In this document: positions 10,945 to 21,184 of the stretch, piece after piece
How the letters are laid out: every line of letters starts with the position of its first letter
How positions within the stretch are numbered: position 1 is the stretch's first letter
From: Sorghum bicolor
Lineage: Eukaryota > Streptophyta > Magnoliopsida > Poales > Poaceae
Assembly: GCF_000003195.3 (NCBI RefSeq)
Contig: NC_012873.2
Coordinates: 45,219,061 to 45,283,060, forward strand
Direction: 5' to 3'
DNA length: 64,000 bases
The notes under the pieces: model-generated
Told to the model about the DNA's origin: nothing
Databases searched by the model: none
What the model saw: the letters and a program-made list of their open reading frames with translations, nothing else
Translations under genes and position numbers: made by a program

Positions 10945-11300
10945 TTCATGTATTACCTCAGCTTGACGCAGGCAGCCCACAAGCACAATCACTTCACTGG
11001 TTAAGGGACTTCTGGACCACAAGAGGTTGGAGCAGGTTTCGACCGTTGATGTCAAAAGGTACTGCCATGGCAAGCACCCGCACCAGAGCCGCCGTGTCGC
11101 CGCATGGTCGTAGAAGAATGTGGCCACATTAATCCGTTAATACATGTAATATTTTGATTAAATAATTTGCCGCCTCACCCTAAGGCCAACACAGGATTGA
11201 TAATTACCTCAGCCTACCGCCGGCATGGTTAAGGGGGTTATCGACGAGAAGAGGTAGGAGCACGTCCGAGCACGTGTCAACCGTTGCCATGAACCAGAGC
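10945..11300 (+). repeat. Two diverged copies of an about 110-bp block
   Basis: ATTACCTCAGC followed by a GGTTAAGGG segment, an AAGAGGT-GGAGCA segment and CCGTTG occurs at about 10953-11065 and again at about 11203-11290. The copies are diverged. GC-rich frames here give Ser/Arg-rich proteins in several frames, which is a composition effect. Confidence 0.55.
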
Positions 11301-11329
11301 TGCGGTGGCGCCGCTCCAGACCTTCTGTG

Positions 11330-11720
11330 CCGCCACACCTCTGCACCGCTGGGGCAGAACGTGGTCAACGGCAGAGAGCGACTTGTGATGCCTCAGAGGA
11401 ACAACCAGCAAGGTGATCTGTTGTGCCGCCGCAGCTCTGGAACGCTAGGGGAAAATGTGGCCGCATCGAGGAGGCGACCTGCTGTGCTGCCGTGTCGCCG
11501 CTGCCGTGTCGCCGCATCGCTGGGCAGAACGTCGCCACGTCAGGAAGCCGACCTGGGGGAGAATGTGGCCGCGTCGGGGAGGCGACCGGCCGTGCTGCCG
11601 TGCCGCCGCACTGCCCGGCAGAACGTCGCCGCGTCAGGGAGTCGACCTGCTGTGTTGTCGAGGTCGTCGAGCGGAACGTGGCCGCGTTGGGAGAGGGATT
11701 TGCTGAGGCGCGGAGTAGTC
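11330..11720. repeat. GC-rich degenerate minisatellite
   Basis: Repeated use of the words GGGCAGAACGT, GTGGCCGC, GGCGACCTGCTGTG and TGCCGTGCCGCCGC at irregular spacing of roughly 60-110 bp. Long open frames on both strands and in several frames are produced by the repeat and are not called as genes. Confidence 0.6.
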
Positions 11721-12665
11721 CGAGGAAGGGGATCGGGGAGGCGTCAAAAAGGATCGGGGGGAGTTCTGTAATCACGGTTCGTTTCTATATTTGTTGGGTG
11801 GTATAAAATTGATAATCTTTCGCGCGGGTCCGCAAATAGTGGCGTTTTGAGGGATATTTATCCAGGACGGCCCACCTGGAGTGGAGTGGCATTTTTAGGG
11901 ACATGACGGGGGCGCGGACGCAAGCCGTGGACCGACGGAAGGATGCTATTGTCGCACCAGGAGAAGTCTTATTTTTATTCTTTTTAGTTGTAGGAATATG
12001 CAGATCGCAGCACATGAGGTAGGCAACTGACGGCGGTGGACCAACCTGAACAGCGTCCCAAGACACCGCCGTCCGCCCGCGTGGAGAGCACCCCACAGCT
12101 ACACGCGCAATCAGCCCCGCGAGGACGGTATTCCTTAGCGGCAGCGGGCTCCCTGCCCTGTGGATTCGGCCACAAGGAGGAGCCGACACCCATCGCTCCG
12201 TCGGCGGTGTGACAGCTACATGCGTGCGTGGGTGGTATGTCTTGCTTGTTCATAATACGCACAATCTTTTTTGCGTTCTTGATCTTTAGGTTCCAATCTA
12301 CATGCTAGTTTCTGAACTGTAACTTGATTTTTTTTCCCTGTCACGGTACTGGTGTCCGGCCAACAGTAGTGTTATCTACACCAGATCTATCTTTGGTCAC
12401 GCGTCACCACACCAAATGGGGCACAAGCGATCGACTACCATGTTTGTTTGATCCTCTTGCATGTCTCGAGGCATTTCTAGATCTTCTCCATGGCGTGAGT
12501 ATCCAGCGGAGGAGCATAAATTGGCACCTGCACCAGAAAGGAAACCATGCACAGATAGGGTGCCTGTATTGGTGGTGAAGGATGGTTATGTTGTCTTTGG
12601 ATTTTTGTTACTGATGCTTTGATTTCTGCATGTGAGTACTACATTATTGTAATTTTGTCAACAAA
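11721..12665. other. Stretch without recognisable gene
   Basis: Mixed composition. Short frames (for example 12324-12578 plus) have no family signature. May contain further captured pieces that I cannot identify by eye. Confidence 0.4.
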
Positions 12666-13090
12666 AGTATATACACATACTCTATTCTCACGGGAGTATG
12701 CACATATATTCTATTCCCCAAAACAGTATGAATGCATACTCTTGTTGTTTGTATATCTCGATACGTGAATGTATGTACATATACTCTAGTCATGTTGTTT
12801 AAGTATGTATACATATTAGCTAAATCTGGACGTATGTATGCATGGTATAAAAAGTATGCATACATACTCCTTTTTAAAAAAAGTATGATTAACAACTTCT
12901 TTCAAGAGACAAGAAAAAGTATACGTATATACTCCTCTTCTAAAAGTATGAATATATACTTTTTTTTATAAACTAAAAGTATGAATACATCTTAAGTATG
13001 TGTCGTTAAACAAATATACAAGTATACCTATTTTTTTATTAAAGTATGTATCCATACTTTATTCACACAAAAGTATGTGTACACTAGTGA
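12666..13090. repeat. Array of about 15 AGTAT-N6-ATACT palindromes
   Basis: Clear units include AGTATATACACATACT at 12666, AGTATGAATGCATACT at 12725, AGTATGCATACATACT near 12853, AGTATACGTATATACT near 12918, AGTATGAATATATACT near 12946 and AGTATGTATCCATACT near 13045, with weaker ones between. Units are 16 bp and recur about every 28-35 bp, with T-rich spacers that differ from each other. The same unit occurs five times in the MITE at 7138-7508. Confidence 0.75.
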
Positions 13091-13937
13091 CAAAGTAACA
13101 GGTCAGACGAACGTCCGTATATACCTATATATATACGCAAGCGGCCAACCCATTAAACAACATTATCGGTTTTCACCGGAGTTATCTGAGAGTTTTTTTT
13201 AATTCACGTATATACGTCCAAATAAATACTACTCCTGTATAAACGGGTGTGTTTGTCACCCCGTTAACTAGCACCTAACCAGGCGGACACCGGCTTGCTG
13301 TGTACATTCTTGGTGGGAGTAACTACTCCTGGAGTATATAAAATTCTCAAATAAATTTTGCAAATTCAGAGTTTGAACTATATAATTAATAGAATAATAG
13401 TACGATACAATAGCTATGACATATCCTTATTCGGCAACTGGAGAGAAATATAATGCAATAGTCCTTGTCCTCTTCATCTAATTGGAACCAAAAATTCAAA
13501 TTAATAGTTGAAAACTTGAAATCAAGAGAACAAAAGAACTAGACTACTAAAAAATTGATGGAATACTTTCACTTTCAAAAATCACAACTACATTGTCTTC
13601 ACTCCTTCAGTCCTACATCTCTTTCAAAAGTTGCTCTCAGATTTTCTGGGCCGTGACTAGGGCCATAGCCCTACTGGCCCTAATCCTAGGCCCGCCTCTG
13701 GGCTCATATATATGATGCAAGTTTGTCATGATGAGTTGCATGTATGACACTCTAGATTTTGCTCTTCTCCTACCTCCTACACAAAAAGTCATCCTCAGCT
13801 TGGCTGTCAAGATATGGAGATTTTGGACGTTTCTTCAAAGGTAGGCTCACAATTCGAGCAATTACCCAAATAATGACTGATTAATGTACCATTAAATAAT
13901 TTATTTCAATCAAAATTAAGGAATAGTATGATAAATT
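13091..13937. other. Stretch without recognisable gene
   Basis: AT-rich DNA with scattered short repeats. Nothing coding seen. Confidence 0.5.
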
Positions 13938-14890
13938 TCTACAACTAAAAATTATGGAAAAGACCCATCTACCACACCCATGGTGAAGCCACAACTCTCA
14001 ACCCTTTTAGCCATGATAGGCTATCCCATCAACTTAGGCCCCACTCACTCATGCATGCAAAATTATTTTAGCGAATTTAAAAAAGTCATAACTTTTAAAC
14101 CGAAGATATAAATTAAATTTCGATTGCACCATTAAATTTCTCATAACAAATTCTTCAAAACAAGATCACACATGGATATATTTAGATAAAATTTTATTAA
14201 TTAATATTTATCTCTACAACTAAAAATTATAGAGAGGATCTATACACAATTTTCATCCCTTTGGTGGTCTTTTTTACTACGCCATGACACGCTATCCCAT
14301 CAACCTAGGCCCCACTCACTTATGCATGCAAAATTGTTTTAGCGAATCTCTACAACTAAAAATTATGGAAAGCACACATCTACCATACTCATGGTGAAGC
14401 CACAACTCCCATCTCTTTTAGCCATGATAGGCTATCCCATCAACCTAGGCCCCACTCACCAATGCATGCAAAATTGTTTTAGCGAATTTAAAAAAGTCAT
14501 AACTTTTAAACCGAAGATATAAATTAAATTTTGATTGCACCATTAAATTCCTCATAACAAAATCTTCAAAACAGGATCACACATGGATATATTTAGATAA
14601 AATTTTATTAATTAATATTTATCTCTACAACTAAAAATTATGGAGATGACCCATCCACAATTTTCATCCATTTGATGGTCTTTTTTACTGCGCGTTGACA
14701 CGCTATCCCATCAACCTAGGCCCCACTCATTTATGAATGCAAATTTGTTTTAGCGAATTTAAAAAAGTCATAACTGCTAAACTAGAGATATAAATTAAAT
14801 TCTGATTGTACCATTAAATTTCTTATAACAAATCCTTCAAAACAAGATCACACATGGATATATTTAGATAAAATTTTATTAATGAATATT
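13938..14890. repeat. 275-bp tandem repeat, four copies, one shortened
   Basis: The word TCTACAACTAAAAATTATGG marks unit starts at about 13938, 14212 (variant), 14348 and 14625; spacings are about 274, 136, 277 and then about 268 to the end. Each full unit contains CCCATCAAC-TAGGCCCCAC, ATGCATGCAAAATT and CACACATGGATATATTTAG. The second copy lacks about half a unit. Confidence 0.8.
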
Positions 14891-15777
14891 TATCTTATAA
14901 AGATAAAATATTTTCTTTTATTAAGTAGAAACAATATTCTAGGTTCAACAAACAATGTTTCTGTCTTTGTAAAAAAAATGTTATCGATTTAGAAGAATAG
15001 TATTTTGGTTTTAGGTTTATGAAACTGATATTACAATATACATAAAAATACATAAATACATGACATAGATAAAAAAATAAAAAAAATCTAGAGTAAAAAG
15101 CATAAGAAAAAATAAACACACAAAATGGAGAAAATTTTCAAATAATGTCAAAGGGTTACTTTTTAAATATCGTAAATATATTTATAGAACAATAACATGA
15201 CTAAATACATCATAGAACATCATTAAATATATTATAGAACATCACATCTATTATAGATTACATGTATACTAAGTGAACACCGTAAGAAACATCATAGAAC
15301 ATCACATAGATATTACGTAAACATGACATAACACAATATAGAACACTAAATATATACTACATATATATCACATATATATAGAAAATAAAAATAAAAAAAA
15401 TGAAATTACTAAGAAAAAAATATAAAAACATACATAATTAACAAATGATAAAAAGTGCATAGAGCAAATAAAATTAATGAATAATTTAAATAAGGATAAA
15501 AATAAGATTAAAAGGAAATAAAATATAAAATAAGAATGAAGAAACATAGAAAATCTGAAAAGAAAAAAGAAAAACAAATAGAAGCAAGGAAGAACAATAA
15601 AAATAAAACCAAAAGAAAAAGAAAATAAAAGGTAAAATTAAAACAAGAAAAGAATAAGAAAAGGGCAGAAAATAAAATAAAATCGAAAAACAAAAACTGA
15701 AAAGAAATGAAAAAGGAAGAATATAGACATAAAAAATAAAATAACAATGAAGAAACATAGAGTATTTGGATTTTAAA
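14891..15777. other. A-rich stretch without gene
   Basis: Very A-rich on the plus strand (AAAATAAAA words throughout from about 15370). Frames on the minus strand are runs of Phe, Leu, Ser and Tyr caused by composition. Confidence 0.6.
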
Positions 15778-15811
15778 ACCCGTAACAACGTACGGGCATT
15801 AACCTAGTTAA

Positions 15812-16421
15812 GAGTAAAAAAATATGGTTGCACTACCCTAGGTGTAGAATATTATTCTACACTACAAGTCAAAACTGAGTAGAAAAAATACTGAGCAGTA
15901 CTGGAGAGTGTTCAATATTAACTTGTCCAACACTCAGGACCATAAAATACTGAACAATACTGAATTCTGTTCAGTATAACAGTTCGGTGTAGAATAGTAT
16001 TCTACACCTAGGGGTTAGAATAGGGCTACCTAGGGTGTAGTATTCTACACTCTAGGTGGAACATTATTCTACACCGCAAGTCAAAACTGAGCAGAAAAAA
16101 TACTGAGCAGTACTGAACAATATTAAACTGAGCAGTTCGGTGTAGAAAAAATACAGAACCTAGGGTGTAGAATAATATTCTACACCTAGGGTGCAGAATA
16201 GCGCTGCCATATATATAAGGAATTTCCCTATATAAATATATAATACTATTTTACACCGAAATGTTATACTAAATAGAATTCAATATCTTTCAGTAACTGT
16301 GTTTCAGTACTATTCAGTATTTCATGGTTCGGGGTATAGTATTGAGTGATACTAAACGCAATTCAGTAGTACTCAGTATTTTTTCACATCAGTTTGACTT
16401 ATGGTGTAGAATAGCGCTGCC

Positions 16422-16422
<1 letters not shown>
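15812..16422. repeat. Hairpin-rich MITE-like repeats (GTGTAGAAT...ATTCTACAC)
   Basis: At least four short inverted pairs of the form GTGTAGAAT-N-ATTCTACAC occur (about 15842, 15990, 16040 with a variant, 16165-16195), mixed with copies of ACTGAGCAGTACTGAACA-type words. Two segments end in the same phrase GTAGAATAGCGCTGCC followed by TATATA (about 16196 and 16405). This suggests two or more related, nested non-autonomous elements. No coding potential. Confidence 0.6.
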
Positions 16423-16475
<53 letters not shown>

Positions 16476-16537
16476 TAATATGGAAATTACTTTCTACACG
16501 TACGTGTAGTTACTCTCATCTTTAATAAACCACATTG
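16423..16537. mobile_element. TA microsatellite and remnant of the TA-associated MITE
   Basis: A TA run (16423-16468) is followed by ATGGAAATTACTTTCTACACG and GTGTAGTTACTCTCATC (16504-16520), then AATAAAC-ACATTG. The order and sequence match the right end of the MITE at 7138-7508 read in reverse. After 16537 the sequence is gypsy LTR, so only about 60 bp of this MITE copy survive. Confidence 0.7.
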
Positions 16538-19055
16538 ACTGCGGTAGCATTTTAGTTGACCTCTTTTAATTATAATAACCTATTACTATTGGTGAGTAGC
16601 AAAGCCCAACCCATATTTAGCGTAAGTAATTATTAGCATCTTTTATTAATACTATCCTAACCATTATTATAGTCCCGGGGATCAAACCCCAAGTTATGAA
16701 CACAAGATAGCTATCCTGCTAACACGGAATAGCCATTCTGCCAAAGCACGAGGTAGCAACCTCAAACAGGTTCCATCTCCATGTATCATGTGAATCCAAT
16801 TTGCTCATCATGTGATAGTCTAGGCCGCTCGTGACCGTGAGCACGACTGATATATTAGTTTTACACTCTGCAGATGTGTGCACTTTCACTCCAAGTCGTA
16901 ATTCCCATTTCGACTCCCCAAAACACTACCAAGGTGTGCAGGCAGCGTCTCACTACGAGACCTTTCACATGGTCTAACTAATAGGATGCCACTCGTAAGT
17001 TTTGGCCAGTCGTGCCCATAGCCATGGAACTCCGATCAACCGACAACTTAATATTCATTACCTAAGTTACTTCCTTACGCCTACCCGAAAAGTAACACCG
17101 TACTAGGGGAGGTCCTGCTAATTTGTCAAGTCAGAGCCCTGTAGCTTGGAGCTGCACTGTACGTCCTAGGGGGCCGCTCCATGACTAAGTCCTTATGGAG
17201 AGCAAAGACGGGTATGCCCGACTACCGGACCAACCAACAGTACCCGCTCCCCCTGTCACGACCACCATCACGATGCTCGCAAGCATCCAACTTCTCCATC
17301 ACCACAGTGACCAAAGGTTCAGCATATTTTAAGCATCAAGTTAAGTAGAGAATATTCCTTGTTTAAGTTTATGTATAAGGTGAGTAGAGCAGCTAAACAT
17401 CACTACTAAAACCCTAGTCTACCCATCTACATAACTCCAGGTGCACAAGGAATAGTAAGTAAAGCTAGTTAGGTCCTTAGGATTTGCATTTATTGAAGAC
17501 AAGCATGAAAAGTAAATGACATTAATGTATAGGTTCAGGATGATCAAACGGTGTTTGCACTTGCCTTGATCGAATTCGGGTTGCTCAAACTCAGCGCGAT
17601 CCTGCTCCTCTTCCTTCACGTATGTCTCATTGGCTATACGCAACAATCATCACACATCGAAGCAATACATGCAAGCAAACAAGCTTTAATTAGGAACAGT
17701 ACAACAAAACACTCAAAATCAGATGACAATTGTGTAACTGTATTCTACACGTCGATACGAAACTATAGGAACCAGAATCACCTAATTCAGAGTTAAAACG
17801 CAAAAGTTATAGCTAAGCAAGTTGGGTGGTAATTCTATAATTCAGATGAACTAATTTCATAATTAAAATGATTAAAAACTGAATTTTAAAAGCATAAAGG
17901 ATTAAGTAAATAAATACTAACGGTGCCAGAATCCTAACTGTGAAAAACAAGATCTAGATCTAATAAAACTTGAACTGAGCTGAACTGCGGGTGTATTTCT
18001 AAAAAAATGCAAGGGCATTTTTGCAAAAACACTAGGGGCGGCGCGGGCGGTCAGCCCGGCTGGCCACGTGGTGAAGCGCGGCTGGCCCAGTCCATGGCGG
18101 CACTGTGGACCGGAAGGCGGTGCTGGTCCACCAGTCCACCGTGGAGCGGGACCGAGCCGGTGCGCGCGACGACGGGGGCTTGGCCAACCGCAGCGGCGGC
18201 GCCATGGCCGGCTGGCTACGGCTCGCCGGGGTGACTATACGGTGCACGAGAAACAACGAGGAGGGCATGGGCGAGGTCGGCGCGATGAGGCGGAGTTGGG
18301 GCGCGGCTCACTTTGGCGGTTCCAGCGGCAGGGCGATGAGTTCGACGACGGGGTTGACGGCGGCGGCATGGATCTCGGCGAAGTCGAAATAGAGCTAGGG
18401 TTTTGGGTCTCGGGCGGCGCAGAGTGGCGACTAGGGCTTATAGGGGGGCGCGGATGCACATGTGGCAGCCTTTAAATAGGCGAAGGCGAACATTAGGAGG
18501 TGTGCGTGTGGGCCCAACGCTGGGAGAAGCGGCGGCGGCGCTCCCCGTCTTCGAAATAGATGGAGATCGGGGATGACAGGTGGGTCCCAAGGCAGGGCCC
18601 ATATGTCAGCAACCAGTAGAGAGGTAGCGGGTGCGGGTGAACGCGTGGGTGCCCGAGCTAGGCCGCAGTGCTTTCAGGCCAGCGGTGGGGGTGCGGGGCG
18701 GGCCATGGCCCACGCGGGCAGTTGCGGGCGCGAGGGGGGGTGCTGGGCTGCTGCTGCACGGCTAGGCTGAGGGGAAGGGGGGAACTAGCCCAGAGAGGAA
18801 GATAAGCCCTTTCTTTTTATAAAAAGTGATTTCTATTTCTTTTTTTGCCTCAAAAATTAAATCAAGCACAAATAAGCATTAAATGAAATCAAACAAAATT
18901 AGATGCAGCAGCATGAATGCATTCAAACATGTTTCTACCTTATATTTAATTTTATTTATTTTTTTATAAATTATTTAATAATTTTATCAAATTCCAAAAT
19001 TTACAGAATTCAAATCAAGTACTAAAATTTGAAATTCAAATTTTGGAGTGTTATA
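16535..19055 (-). repeat. G2 3' LTR, distal 447 bp missing
   Basis: Runs on the minus strand from TATAACACTCC (19055) to TTGACTGCGG complement at 16535. Compared with the 5' LTR it lacks the part equivalent to 47312-47758, which includes the GGGTGTGACA end. A TATA-like CCTATTTAAA on the minus strand lies at 18480-18471. It retains the first of the two conserved LTR exons (17565-17633) but not the second. GC-rich frames at 18.0-18.8 kb are LTR leader sequence. Confidence 0.85.
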
Positions 19056-20019
19056 AACCTACCCTCTTAAAAGAATCTCGTCCTCGAGATTAGGATGAAC
19101 CGGAGAACAACTGAGGTTATTTTGCTATCAAGTCATCTTCCCTTTCCTAGGTTGCCTCTTACTCAGAATGATGTTTCCATTGTACTTTACACATCCAGAT
19201 AGTCTTACTCCTGGTAATTCTGTCTGTTGTTTCCAAAACTTTAATAGGACTCTCTTCATAGGTTAGATCATCCTATAAATCTAGCTTCTCTAGTGGCAAC
19301 TGCTCCTCAGGAACTCTCAAACATTTCTTAAATTGGGAGACATGGAAAATATTGTGCACATTAGACAGACTAGCAGGCAACTCAAGTTGATAAGCCACTT
19401 CTCCTTTCCTCTCCAGAATCTTGAAAGGACCAACATACCTAGGAGCTAACTTTCCTTTAACCTTGAACCTCTTTGGACCTCTCATCAGAGACACCTTCAA
19501 GTATACATAAGCACTAGCATGAAACACTAATTCCCTACACCTCACATCAGCATAACTCTTTTGCCTGGACCAAGCAGCTTTCAGAGTTTGACGGATGAAC
19601 TGAACTTTCTCTTTGGCTATCCTAAAAGAATCAGGACCGAACACTTGTCTTTCACCAGTCTGGTTCCAGAACAAAGGGGTTCTACATTTCCTACATACAA
19701 GGCCTCGAAAGGACACATCTTAGGACTAGTTTGATAACTGTTGTTGTATGAAAATTCAGCATAAGGCAAACTAGTATCCCAACTATCCCCATACTGCAAA
19801 GCACAAGACCTCAGCATATCCTCCACTATTTGGTTGACTCTCTCTGTCTGACCATCGGACTGAGGGTGATAAGCTGTACTAAATCTAAGTTCTGTTCCCA
19901 TAGCATCTTGTAGCTTCTTCCAAAACTTTGACATGAACTATGTACCCCTATCAGACACAATCCTCTTAGGAACTCCATCAAACACACAATTCATTCCATA
20001 TACTTATCCACTAACTACC
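19056..20019 (-). pseudogene. pol: G2 integrase C-terminal half and chromodomain remnant
   Basis: Minus-strand reading from 20019 gives the integrase core (DRGT then TAG at 19938-19940, SKFWKKL, PQSDGQTERVNQ with the catalytic Glu, [11 protein letters not shown]) with a frameshift near 19700, then the GPY-like module ([20 protein letters not shown]) down to about 19273. Beyond it a chromodomain-like stretch is broken by TAG codons near 19271 and further down. A polypurine tract (19073-19056) leads to the LTR. The same protein continues upstream at 39391 across A2. Not functional. Confidence 0.8.
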
Positions 20020-21184
20020 TGTTGACACTTGCTAACACCACTTGAATACTAGGTTGTCATCCCCAGCATGACACTAGAGTGTACTATGGTATTTATACGC
20101 ACACAGATAAATCCGCAAGCGTACGGATACCGTTGTAGCTTTTACCCGGTTAAAGGTTTTATCGTATCCACAGGGAAATGGGAGAACCAACTACGCTCTA
20201 ACTTAACCAAGATAGCTAGATAGGTGTAAATAGAAAAGATGGTAGAATTGAATAAGAATAATATTAAAGGTAAGATAACAATGGGTGATAATAGGGGAAT
20301 AGAGAGTAGAGCAATCTAATATATGGGCGATGGTAGGAGAATAGAGAGGATAACTATGGTTCTCTACTTCAAAGGGGTATGTCTATGTCTAGGACGAACC
20401 ACGTGATGAGAATACACCACAAAGGATGCTTATCCATAGGCCGATAAACCCTACCAATCCTGCTAACGTGAGGTGGACTACAGGGGACCAATGTAACTGT
20501 CACCTACGCGGCCTACCACACGATCTAGCTAGAAAGGGGATATCCACAAGTAATCTAGGTCTAAGCACCACGCTTACACCTATACTACAACTCTAACCTA
20601 TAGGGTCCTATAGATTAAAAGTACTCAAAAGAGTTGTGAACCAGAACATACATGAATAGTAATTGCATAATGAAATAGAAGTAGATTACCAGAGTCATCC
20701 CATGAGCAAGCTTGATTAGAGCTTGATCATGGCGAACTACAACCGGAGGAAGAACCGACAGGCCGGCCTCTCCTCCAATCCTCCCTCGCTCTCCATCTCG
20801 CTACTATCTAGATCTACTCTAGTTTAGAGATGAGGGGAGAGCTCTCATCTCCAAACCCTAGCTTTTGCTCTGTCTATGAATAATGAATAGGGATCAAGGG
20901 GTGTCTCCTCCAGGGGCCAGGGGGCCAGCTTATATAGTCCCCTCAAGTGAATCTGGGCCGTCGGATCAAACCGACATTGATTGAATGGTTCTCCTTGATC
21001 CTTTAGGTCGGTGGAGCCTAATCCGCGAGATGGAGCGTGATTGGTGGAAAAAGAAGGGGGGCGCCCTAAGGGGTAGGGCGGGCGCCCTGTCCCCGAGCCC
21101 GCTCGGCTTCCTGTTCGTTTCCGTGGCTTCTGGAGTCTTCTAGATGATAGAAAATTGCGCGACACGTTAATATCTCTATGTAAA
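20020..21184 (-). repeat. A2 3' LTR, main part
   Basis: Starts TGTTGACACTTGC at 20020 (minus-strand LTR end) and parallels 38047-39211 closely. It breaks at 21184 after ...CTATGTAAA, where G1 is inserted; the LTR resumes at 33150. The other LTR is uninterrupted at the corresponding site (...CTATATAAACTCGACATG, about 39201). Confidence 0.9.

Larger units (their letters stand above)
7941..15807. mobile_element. Putative 7.9-kb TIR element carrying host gene pieces
   Basis: The left end (CTAGGT then GTCCGTGCGTTGCTACGGG, 7941-7970) and the right end (CCCGTAACAACG, CGGGC, ending ACCTAG, 15778-15807) are imperfect inverted copies over about 30 bp. The bases just outside are TTA on both sides (7938-7940 and 15808-15810), which fits a 3-bp target duplication of PIF/Harbinger or CACTA type. 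No transposase frame is visible. The interior holds a PheRS-beta start, an M16 protease exon, GC-rich repeats, a palindrome array and a 275-bp tandem repeat. The two ends could also belong to separate elements; the pairing is an inference. Confidence 0.5.

Noticed and set aside
11274..11806. Four overlapping frames of 83-165 codons
   Set aside because: Produced by the GC-rich minisatellite; composition and repeats explain the openness in many frames.
12666..13090. CRISPR array
   Set aside because: Regular palindromic units and variable spacers look CRISPR-like, but units vary in the central six bases, spacing is uneven, no cas genes exist and the genome is a plant.
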